Source: JANPCX01 sp031431125 (GTDB taxonomy: Bacteria > Pseudomonadota > Gammaproteobacteria > Burkholderiales > Burkholderiaceae_C). Taken from it: a stretch of DNA of 64,000 bases. This document shows positions 27,907-34,567 of this stretch, piece after piece; the stretch's first letter is position 1; each line of letters starts with the position of its first letter. Below the pieces are notes generated by a model. The model saw only the letters and a list, made by a program, of their open reading frames with translations, made no database searches and was not told the DNA's origin. The position numbers and the translations under genes are program-made. The stretch lies in contig JANPCX010000046.1 of assembly GCA_031431125.1 (NCBI GenBank), forward strand, positions 1-64,000. The letters run 5' to 3'.

Positions 27907-28317
27907 ATGACCAAATATTTACTACCCGGCCTGGCCACACTCGTGGCCATGGCGATTCTCGATGCCTTGTGGCTGGGCTGGGTTGCCAAACCGCTGTACC
28001 AACAAGGCCTGGGCCACTTGATGGCCGAAAAACCGAATTGGACGGCGGCGGCGGCCTTCTACCTGGTGTTTGCGATCGGTTTGGTGGTGTTCGCCGTGCT
28101 GCCCCATGAAGCCAAGCCTGGCCTGTCCCACACCATGATGAGCGCCGCACTCTTTGGTTTCGTCGCCTATGCCACTTACGATCTGAGCAATTTGGCCACC
28201 CTCAGAGACTGGCCGCTGGAGTTGTCCCTCATCGACATGGTGTGGGGCAGCGCCCTGAGCGCGGTGTCTGCAGCGGCGGGAAAAGCGGTACTGGATCGGT
28301 TGTCGGCGCATGCGTGA
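27907..28317 (+). CDS. DUF2177 family membrane protein
   Basis: A 136-residue protein with four hydrophobic helices. The start MTKYLLPGLATLVAMAILD and the motif ATYDLSNLATLRDWPL are characteristic of DUF2177. The function is unknown. It follows the lipoprotein gene by 41 bases in the same direction and may belong to the same transcript. Confidence 0.85.
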   Translation: MTKYLLPGLATLVAMAILDALWLGWVAKPLYQQGLGHLMAEKPNWTAAAAFYLVFAIGLVVFAVLPHEAKPGLSHTMMSAALFGFVAYATYDLSNLATLRDWPLELSLIDMVWGSALSAVSAAAGKAVLDRLSAHA

Positions 28318-28371
28318 CAGCGAGTTAAACGATGCCACGCCGATCTTGAAACTCATCACCCGGAGACCGCC

Positions 28372-28617
28372 ATGAAACCGCCCCTTCCCGATGCACCCGT
28401 TCACCCCAAAACCTTGACCGAGCAAAAAACCGACTTCACCGCAGAAGGCTCGCCACCGCCGGGCAAGGTGGTGGGGTCGGTGCCGCCCGTCACGCCCGAC
28501 ATGCTTGGAATGGCCAAAACCAATCCGCGCAAACCGACGAAGACCGGCGAGGCAATTAGCCCCACGCGGACGACACCACCTCGGCGCAAAGGGCCTGCCC
28601 GCCTGGGCAAGTACTGA
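28372..28617 (+). CDS. Hypothetical protein, Pro/Lys-rich
   Basis: An 81-residue polar protein rich in Pro, Thr, Lys and Arg, with no membrane helix or known motif. It starts MKPPLPDAPVHPKTL after a plausible CGGAGA site six to ten bases upstream. It is likely disordered. Its last bases are followed directly by the repeat cluster at 28.65 kb. It may be a basic DNA- or RNA-binding peptide, but there is no direct sign of that. Confidence 0.55.
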   Translation: MKPPLPDAPVHPKTLTEQKTDFTAEGSPPPGKVVGSVPPVTPDMLGMAKTNPRKPTKTGEAISPTRTTPPRRKGPARLGKY

Positions 28618-29143
28618 TAAGAGGCAGCGTGGTTCGCGACATTCCTAAGTCACCCCCATCACCGTTCGGGCTGACCCTTCGGCAAGCTCAGGGTGAACGG
28701 AAAGAAATTTCCAGCGCTCCCTTCGACAGGCTCAGGGCGAACGGATAGAAGTGGCTCTCGCTCCCTTCGACAGGCGCAGGGTGAACGGATAGAAGTGCAT
28801 CACGCTTCTTTCGACAGGCTCAGGGCGAACCGATGGTTGCGCCCACTCCCAGTCTCGGTGCAACCGGATAGAAGCCTCCCACTCCCAATCCGTTCGGGTT
28901 GAGCCTGTCGAAACCAGCGTGTGTCTCGGTGCCTCGACCTCGACAAGAGGGTTAACTCAAACCATCTCTGATTCGCGACAGTGTTCACCCCTTGCCAGTT
29001 CGCCCTTAGCCTGTCGAAGGGTAGTGCGCGGCAATACAGGCAAGGCTTCGACAAGGCACGGCCTTGCGTTTACTTGTCAGCTTGTCGAAGGTTCAACCCG
29101 AACGGCAGTGGGGGTGGCTGAAGAATGTCGCCGATTGGGAAAT
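28618..29143. other. Repeat-dominated intergenic region
   Basis: About 525 bases between two converging genes. Nearly the whole stretch consists of dispersed repeat units (see the repeat entry) with short unique spacers. No gene is seen. Confidence 0.7.
28663..29105. repeat. Cluster of seven dispersed repeats
   Basis: Units of about 26 bases (CCCTTCGACAGGCTCAGGGC then GAACGG) occur at 28675-28700, 28719-28744, 28763-28788 and 28807-28832 in plus orientation, spaced at 44-base intervals. Others occur at 28890-28914 and 28998-29022 in reverse orientation, and a mixed form at 29079-29105. Between the plus units lies ATAGAAGTG or a variant. The regular 44-base spacing suggests tandem amplification. 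The family resembles REP-type hairpin elements, but with no nearby REP transposase. Confidence 0.8.
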
Positions 29144-29755
29144 TCAGTAGGGCGCTGCGCCATGGGTTGGCGCAGGGTCTGGCATGTTCTCGTGGGGCGT
29201 GCGGTGCTCGGATTCATGCGCCTTTTCTTGCGCTGTTTCTTGCACTGTTTCTTGCGCGCTTTCGCGAGCCTTCTCAAGCGTGTGCTTTTGCTGCTGCTCG
29301 CTCGCCAGTTGGGACACCGCGGCCAGCCAAGAGGTCACAGGAATTTCCGCGACAGCTTTTGAGAGCAGTTGAGGCAGCAGCCCGGCCAATAAGGTTTTTC
29401 TCAAACGCCAGCGCCACGGTTTGATCCACACCACGGCCGCACCAAACATCAGCGCTCCGCCGACCAACACCACCGGGTGTTTTTGGGCTGTGGGTTGGAT
29501 GAGCGCATTACCCGCTTCGGCGGCCACCAAGGTAGCGACCCGCAGCGGGTGCTGGCCCCACCAACTTGAGAGCGCTTCTTTGACGATGGACGCACCCGGC
29601 ATGCTCATCAAGGTGTCGCGCAAAGGGAAAGCGGGCTCACCCGCCGGGGCAGCCTTGCCCACAGCGCTATCCACCAATGCCCCACGCAAACGTTCGCGTG
29701 AATTCAATAAACGCTGCAGGGGTGTGATGGCCAATGATTGTTCAGATGGACTCAA
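29144..29755 (-). CDS. Hypothetical membrane protein after the holin-X gene
   Basis: A 203-residue protein. Residues about 75-145 include two hydrophobic stretches (LVGGALMFGAAVVW and TLLAGLLPQLLSKAV). The C-terminus is acidic, with Glu/Gln repeats, and is likely helical. Its start overlaps the stop of the holin-type gene (29752-29755), so it is translationally coupled to it. I do not recognise the family. Confidence 0.65.
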   Translation of the reverse strand: MSPSEQSLAITPLQRLLNSRERLRGALVDSAVGKAAPAGEPAFPLRDTLMSMPGASIVKEALSSWWGQHPLRVATLVAAEAGNALIQPTAQKHPVVLVGGALMFGAAVVWIKPWRWRLRKTLLAGLLPQLLSKAVAEIPVTSWLAAVSQLASEQQQKHTLEKARESAQETVQETAQEKAHESEHRTPHENMPDPAPTHGAAPY

Positions 29756-30168
29756 GGGGCGCTCGCTTCACGGAACAACAACACGTCGGCATGAATTTGC
29801 GCCTTGAGGTTGTCAAAAATACGGTCTTGGGGTTTGGGCCGCAGCGCCAAACCGCATCCCAACGCCACCAGCAAAGGCAGCAGCGGTGTGGCCAACAAAA
29901 CCCAGCGTGCTTCAGCGCTGGGCAAAGGCAACATCGCCGCCAACATCACCGCCATACCCAGCAGCACCACCGCTACGACGAGGCAGGCCAGTGCCACCGC
30001 GCCCAAGATCAAGCGCAAACGCCACTGCGACGAGGCGCGGTGTACCTCCGCACCCAACCAGTCGGCATAGGCGCCTACATGGTCAAGCAACAACTGCGGC
30101 TGTGCGGCAACCAGTTGCAGCGCGGGGTGCAAAGGATTCAGCATGGCGGTGTTCTCGTGTTGGATCAA
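29752..30168 (-). CDS. Phage holin family protein (actinobacterial holin-X type)
   Basis: A 138-residue protein with two hydrophobic stretches (LACLVVAVVLLGMAVMLAAM and WVLLATPLLPLLVALGC) after a short hydrophilic N-terminus. This fits the holin-X/DUF1469 family, found beside DUF883 genes in many proteobacteria. Despite the name it is a chromosomal envelope protein here, with no phage genes nearby. Confidence 0.75.
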   Translation of the reverse strand: MIQHENTAMLNPLHPALQLVAAQPQLLLDHVGAYADWLGAEVHRASSQWRLRLILGAVALACLVVAVVLLGMAVMLAAMLPLPSAEARWVLLATPLLPLLVALGCGLALRPKPQDRIFDNLKAQIHADVLLFREASAP

Positions 30169-30253
30169 TCAACGGCCTGAAGTGTCCGTGCCTCGAAGCA
30201 GCAGCCAACACCTGAAACAGCGTGTTGGCTGCCGCCTGAGCGACAGCGGGTGC

Positions 30254-30628
30254 TCAGTCGCGGCGCGAGCGGCTCATCAAACCAATCAAGGCCATCAAAG
30301 CAGCGCCTGTGGCCGCAGCAATCAACACGGCTTTGACGGGTTCATGTTTGATGTAACCCAGCGTGCTGTCCGTGGCGTGTTGGGCTTGTTCGCGAAGTTT
30401 GTGCGAGCCCTCACGCGCCGCTTCCAAGCTGCGGTGGGCCATGCTGCTGGCTTGTTCGGCCGCCCGATTGAGCAGCGGTGTGGCCTGGTCTTGTAAGTCT
30501 TTGACCGTGCTCGACAAACCGTCGAGCGCGCCGTTGGTCGCCTGCTGGGTGGACTTGATGGCCCGTTCGGCCGTCTGCGCAGCCGATTCGACGATGCGGT
30601 TAGTGGGTTCTGAGGGATTGGTGATCAT
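30254..30628 (-). CDS. DUF883 family protein (ElaB/YqjD type)
   Basis: A 124-residue protein. It has a long amphipathic helix (residues 10-95), then EPVKAVLIAAATGAALMALI and a basic tail (RSRRD). The C-terminal helix with its GxxxA face is the DUF883 membrane anchor. E. coli ElaB and YqjD bind ribosomes or act in stationary-phase stress; this one belongs to the same family. It lies between the DUF1328 and holin genes in one direction. Confidence 0.85.
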   Translation of the reverse strand: MITNPSEPTNRIVESAAQTAERAIKSTQQATNGALDGLSSTVKDLQDQATPLLNRAAEQASSMAHRSLEAAREGSHKLREQAQHATDSTLGYIKHEPVKAVLIAAATGAALMALIGLMSRSRRD

Positions 30629-30673
30629 GGTGTTTCCTTGGGTTGGTGAGTTGAAGTGGTTGAGAGGAGCGGT

Positions 30674-30838
30674 TCAGCGCTTGCGCATCAAACCGAACAA
30701 GAAACTGGCCACGGCCAGCACGGCAAAAACGATGAAGAGAATTTTCCCAATCTCCACCGCGCCGGCAGCAATGCCGCCAAAGCCGAACAGCGCGGCAACC
30801 AAAGCGATGACAAAAAAGACGACGGCGTAGTGCAACAT
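30674..30838 (-). CDS. DUF1328 family membrane protein
   Basis: A 54-residue protein made of two membrane helices: LHYAVVFFVIALVAALFGFG, then KILFIVFAVLAVASFLFGLM, with a Gly-rich turn, followed by RKR. This is the whole of the DUF1328 family pattern. The ATG at 30838 follows GGAGGTCTCTC (GGAGG eight bases before). It is the first gene of a four-gene minus-strand set (DUF1328, DUF883, holin-X, hypothetical). Confidence 0.88.
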   Translation of the reverse strand: MLHYAVVFFVIALVAALFGFGGIAAGAVEIGKILFIVFAVLAVASFLFGLMRKR

Positions 30839-31068
30839 GAGAGACCTCCAGGGTGGGTTCACAGCCGCTGAATCGCTCGTGGCCTGCGAACAACCACAGC
30901 GTGGTGAACGTTTTGTGGTGACCACTGGCCTGCGAAACAGAACCTGAACTTCAGTGTCACGCCAGACGCTTCCCGCCGCGATCAGCACGGGCCGTGCAGC
31001 CACGTCGGTCGATGACGCCAACCCGCGTAGGAAGCGGCTGACAGCGGCCGTTGCAAGATTTTTGTACT

Positions 31069-32409
31069 TCAGGCCTGCGGCAACCGCGCCTCAATCAAGG
31101 TGCCTTGGCCGGGGGCGGACACCAAGTGCATGCTGCCACCTTCGGCCTTCACGCGGTAGCGCATGCCCAGCAGGCCATAAGCCGAGGTGGGCGGCAGCGA
31201 GGTGTCAAAGCCCACACCGTCGTCGCGCACCGAAACCTCGACAAAACCACCGCGCTCGTTCACACGCAGCCACACGTTTTGCGCTTTGGCGTACTTGGTG
31301 ATGTTGGTGATGGACTCTTGCAGCAAGCGATACACCACCAGCTCGGCCGGGGGGGTGAGCCTGACAGGCTCAAACGCACAGTGCACTTTGACCCCAGAAC
31401 GTTGTTCATACTCGCGGGCCAGTATCTCCAGCGTCACCGTCAAGCCCAACTGGGTCAACGACGAAGGCCGTAACTCTTCAACGATGCGGCGTTTGAGGTC
31501 AATGCCGCTGTTGAGCGTGTTGACCAAGTGCCCCAGGCGCTCCGAGGCTTCGGGCGCGGTTCCCGCCAAACGCGACTTGATGCGCGCTGCGTCGAGTTTG
31601 GCCGACGTGAGCAAAGCACCCAACTCGTCGTGCAGGTCGCGGGCCAATCGAGCGCGCTCGTCTTCGCGGGCGGTTTGTAAGTGGTCTGTCAGATCAACCA
31701 ACTGCGCCGTGCGCTGCGCCACCTCGCCCTCCAGCTGGTCGCGCTCCGCCTGGATCATTCTTTTTTGGTGTTGCTGCTGGCGCTCTAGCGCAAAGCTCTC
31801 GCGCAAATACATCACCAAGGCCAGCAGACTGATGGCACTGAGCAAGGTGATGCCCACCCGACTCAGCATCAAGGTGCGGTACACCTCTGCGCGGCCCTCC
31901 ACCACGTTTTGTGTTTCGTCGGCCAGCAGTTCAGCAAGCACTTTTTTGATGTCGTGCATTTTCTCGGTGCCAATGCCGCTGAGCAAAATCTCGGCGCTGG
32001 TTTCACGTTTGCCTTGGTCGTAAAGGCTGATCGTCAACGCCAATTCGGACAGCCTGGTATCGGTCAAGGCCTTCAGATGCTCCAGCACGGCGGCTGACTC
32101 GGGTCGTTTGCCATAGTGCTTCTCCAGCACACCGAATGCTTCACTGACCCGCGTGATCGCTGCTTCATAGGGCGGTAAATAGACGGTTCTTCCCGTCAGC
32201 AAATAGCCGCGTTGGCCGGTTTCGGCGTCCAGCATGCCACGTTCCAGGCCTAGAATATTGAAGCGAGCAGTCGCTACCGTGCCCAGCTCGTCCAGCGTGG
32301 ACACCGATCGCCAGTAAGCGCCTTCACTGATGAACACCATCGCCAACGCAGCCAAAAAAGCCAAGGGGATGACGAAGGGATTTCGTTTGACAACGGTGAA
32401 TACTTCCAT
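31069..32409 (-). CDS. CHASE3 sensor histidine kinase (NarX/DegS-like)
   Basis: A 446-residue inner-membrane kinase. A membrane helix lies at residues 12-30. The CHASE3 sensor is at about residues 45-180 and a second helix near 185-205. Then come a coiled coil, the HisKA_3 phosphoacceptor ERARLARDLHDELGALLT (His near residue 267) and the HATPase with DDGVGFD. The order matches two-component sensors paired with NarL-type regulators. The divergent regulator gene begins 64 bases away. The ligand is unknown. Confidence 0.92.
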   Translation of the reverse strand: MEVFTVVKRNPFVIPLAFLAALAMVFISEGAYWRSVSTLDELGTVATARFNILGLERGMLDAETGQRGYLLTGRTVYLPPYEAAITRVSEAFGVLEKHYGKRPESAAVLEHLKALTDTRLSELALTISLYDQGKRETSAEILLSGIGTEKMHDIKKVLAELLADETQNVVEGRAEVYRTLMLSRVGITLLSAISLLALVMYLRESFALERQQQHQKRMIQAERDQLEGEVAQRTAQLVDLTDHLQTAREDERARLARDLHDELGALLTSAKLDAARIKSRLAGTAPEASERLGHLVNTLNSGIDLKRRIVEELRPSSLTQLGLTVTLEILAREYEQRSGVKVHCAFEPVRLTPPAELVVYRLLQESITNITKYAKAQNVWLRVNERGGFVEVSVRDDGVGFDTSLPPTSAYGLLGMRYRVKAEGGSMHLVSAPGQGTLIEARLPQA

Positions 32410-32472
32410 GGGCTTCTTTCAGGGTTTCACCAGACGTGGGATCATGCGACGACAACAGGAGAGCGCCACACC

Positions 32473-33105
32473 ATGATTCGAATTGCCATCGTTGATGACC
32501 ACGCCATGGTGCGTGTGGGTTTGCGCCAATTTTTTTCTGACCAGGTGGACTTCCAGGTGGTCGCCGAAGCCAAAAACGGCCGCGAGGCGCTGGACATCGT
32601 GCGGCGCGGCGAGGTGGATGTGATCGTGATGGATATTTCCATGCCCGATCAAAGTGGTGTGGACGCCCTGGCCGCCATTCGCGCCCGCGACGCCGACCTG
32701 CCGGTGCTGATCTTGAGCGGTTTTCCCGAGGAACACTACGCGACCACCTTGCTGCGCCAAGGTGCGAGTGGATACCTCAACAAAGACTGCGACCCCGAGG
32801 ACATTGTCAAAGCCATACGCACCGTGTTTCGCGGGCGAAAGTACATCACGGCGGGTGTGGCCGAACGTTTGGCTGAAGGCCTGGCCGGTGGGGGCGACAA
32901 ACCGCTGCATGAGGGCCTTTCAGAGCGCGAGCTACAAGTTTTTTTGCGACTGGCCAAGGGAGAAACCATTGGCCATATGGCGGTCAGCATGTCGCTCAGT
33001 GTGAAAACAGTGAGCACCTACCGCACCCGCGTGATGGAAAAATTACAGCTGGCTTCGAACAGCGACCTCACCTACTACGCCTTGAAGAATGGCTTGATTC
33101 AGTAG
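32473..33105 (+). CDS. NarL/LuxR-type response regulator
   Basis: A 210-residue regulator. The receiver domain (1-120) has the phosphate Asp in VIVMDISM and the Lys in GYLNKD. The C-terminal LuxR helix-turn-helix (residues 145-205) has LSERELQVFLRLAKGET. It is divergent from the CHASE3 kinase with 63 bases between, so the two probably form one pair and can regulate the shared region. The target genes are unknown. Confidence 0.93.
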   Translation: MIRIAIVDDHAMVRVGLRQFFSDQVDFQVVAEAKNGREALDIVRRGEVDVIVMDISMPDQSGVDALAAIRARDADLPVLILSGFPEEHYATTLLRQGASGYLNKDCDPEDIVKAIRTVFRGRKYITAGVAERLAEGLAGGGDKPLHEGLSERELQVFLRLAKGETIGHMAVSMSLSVKTVSTYRTRVMEKLQLASNSDLTYYALKNGLIQ

Positions 33106-33145
33106 CCCGTCGCCGCGGCGCCTCGCCGTCGCGGTCATCTTGCCG

Positions 33146-33556
33146 TCAGGTCAATGCAGCCAAAGTGCTGTTGCCGGTTTCACCGGAGGCCAACCGGCTG
33201 CAGTACATAAGCAGCGAGTCGATCTCGTTGGATTTGTCGAACACTTTGTCGGCACCCAAAGCCAAACATTTGGCCCGCATGTCGGTGGTGGCGTAGTTGG
33301 TCAGCACCACCAATTTGTGCCGCTGAGTCAGGGTACTGGCGGCCGTGATCACACCCAAGCCGGAACCCTTTTTCAGAAAAATATCGACGATCACCAAGTC
33401 GAACTGGTTGCCCTCTTGCGACAACCACTGCACGGCGCTGGCTTCGTCTTCAGCGGTGCCCACCACCAACACAGGGCCGAGTTCTTCAAGCGTGGCGATG
33501 AGGTTCTCGCGAATGACTGGGCTGTCTTCAACAATGAAGGTTTTGAGCGCGCACAT
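33146..33556 (-). CDS. Single-domain response regulator
   Basis: A 136-residue receiver with no output domain. It begins LKTFIVEDSPVIRENL. The phosphate Asp is in LVIVDIF, Thr in VVLTNYA and Lys in VFDKSN. It ends soon after the receiver fold, so it acts by protein contact, perhaps as a phosphate sink or sequestration factor for the CHASE3 kinase. It converges on the NarL-type gene from the opposite strand. Confidence 0.87.
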   Translation of the reverse strand: MCALKTFIVEDSPVIRENLIATLEELGPVLVVGTAEDEASAVQWLSQEGNQFDLVIVDIFLKKGSGLGVITAASTLTQRHKLVVLTNYATTDMRAKCLALGADKVFDKSNEIDSLLMYCSRLASGETGNSTLAALT

Positions 33557-33856
33557 GGACTGGACTGCTTTTCCTAGGGATGGTCGCTCTGGGGACGTAT
33601 TCGACTGAATCTCAATTCAATCTCAACCGATTTTGCCTTCAAATTGCGGATTGCCGCCACAGGGCATGCACCCATCCGTGCGTCAGACGATTCCTACAAA
33701 CGACGAAAGACGCCGCACGTCCCATTAGCCAGGCTCTGTGTGCCGGTAGGCGGCGGGCCTAGGACAAGGCCTACGTCAGCAGGCGGCTGCGTCCGCTGGC
33801 GGCCCTGCACCTTGCCAGCCACACTGCCGACTCAATATCACTTTCAAAGGATCTCC
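33557..33856. other. Intergenic region, 300 bases
   Basis: This lies between divergently read genes: the receiver gene (minus) and the Cys-repeat protein (plus). No gene or repeat is seen. It should hold both promoters. The AAGGA before 33857 is the ribosome site of the downstream gene. Confidence 0.4.
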
Positions 33857-34408
33857 ATGAACATGCACCACTCCCTGTCCGCCCATACATTGGCGCTGGC
33901 CTTGCTCGGTGCCACCACCGCTCATGCCGCCACCATGACTCGTGCAGAGCACAACGCTGCCGAAGAACGCATTGAAGCAAGCTACAAAACCGAGCGCGGC
34001 GCTTGCGCGTCGTTCAAGGACAACGCCAAGGATGTCTGCGAGCAACAAGCCAAAGGAAAAGAAAAAGTGGCCAAAGCCGAGCTCAAAGCCAACTACAGCG
34101 GCAAAACCAGCGACCAAGACAAACTGCGTTTGGTGAAAGCCGACACCGCCTACAACGTGGCCAAGGAAATGTGTGACGACAAAGCAGGCAATGAAAAGTC
34201 GGTTTGCGTCAAAGAAGCCCAAGCAGTGCAGACCAAAGCCCGCGCCGATGCCAAGATGAGTGAGAAGGTGGGGGATGCCAAAATGGACGCTGCTGACGAA
34301 AAACGTGAGGCCAACTACAAAGTGGCGGAACAAAAATGCGAATCCCTGGCGGGTGACGCCAAGGCGGCATGTTCGACTTCGGCCAAGGCCCAGTTCGGTA
34401 TGAAGTAA
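33857..34408 (+). CDS. Secreted Cys-repeat, Lys/Ala-rich protein
   Basis: A 183-residue exported protein. The signal peptide ends AHA (about residue 23). The mature part has three copies of the pattern C-x10-C (CASFKDNAKDVC, CDDKAGNEKSVC, CESLAGDAKAAC), each followed by a Lys/Ala-rich helical stretch. The six cysteines could form one disulfide per repeat. The family occurs as a hypothetical protein in Burkholderiales. AAGGA sits nine bases before ATG 33857. The function is not known. Confidence 0.7.
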   Translation: MNMHHSLSAHTLALALLGATTAHAATMTRAEHNAAEERIEASYKTERGACASFKDNAKDVCEQQAKGKEKVAKAELKANYSGKTSDQDKLRLVKADTAYNVAKEMCDDKAGNEKSVCVKEAQAVQTKARADAKMSEKVGDAKMDAADEKREANYKVAEQKCESLAGDAKAACSTSAKAQFGMK

Positions 34409-34490
34409 GGCCCTGCGTTTTGCAGCAACACCGCAAAAGCGTGGGGCTGCTCAAACAGCGCTTGCAAAGCGCCGTTTCATCCGATGGTGC

Positions 34491-34529
34491 GAACAAGTGG
34501 GGGTTTCTATGGAACCCCCGCTTGTTTTG
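34491..34529 (+). terminator. Rho-independent terminator
   Basis: The arms AACAAGTGGGGGTT (34492-34505) and AACCCCCGCTTGTT (34513-34526) form a 14-base stem with one mismatch and a seven-base loop, followed by TT. It stands about 80 bases after the Cys-repeat gene and 40 bases before the M16 start, and probably terminates the former. Confidence 0.8.
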
Positions 34530-34567
34530 ATGCTCTACTGTGGCCCCTTGTCTCCTGAATTGCATCA

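Noticed and set aside
29752..30168. Holin-like gene as a sign of a prophage
   Set aside because: No capsid, tail, integrase or lysis genes are present; the family is common beside DUF883 genes in chromosomes.
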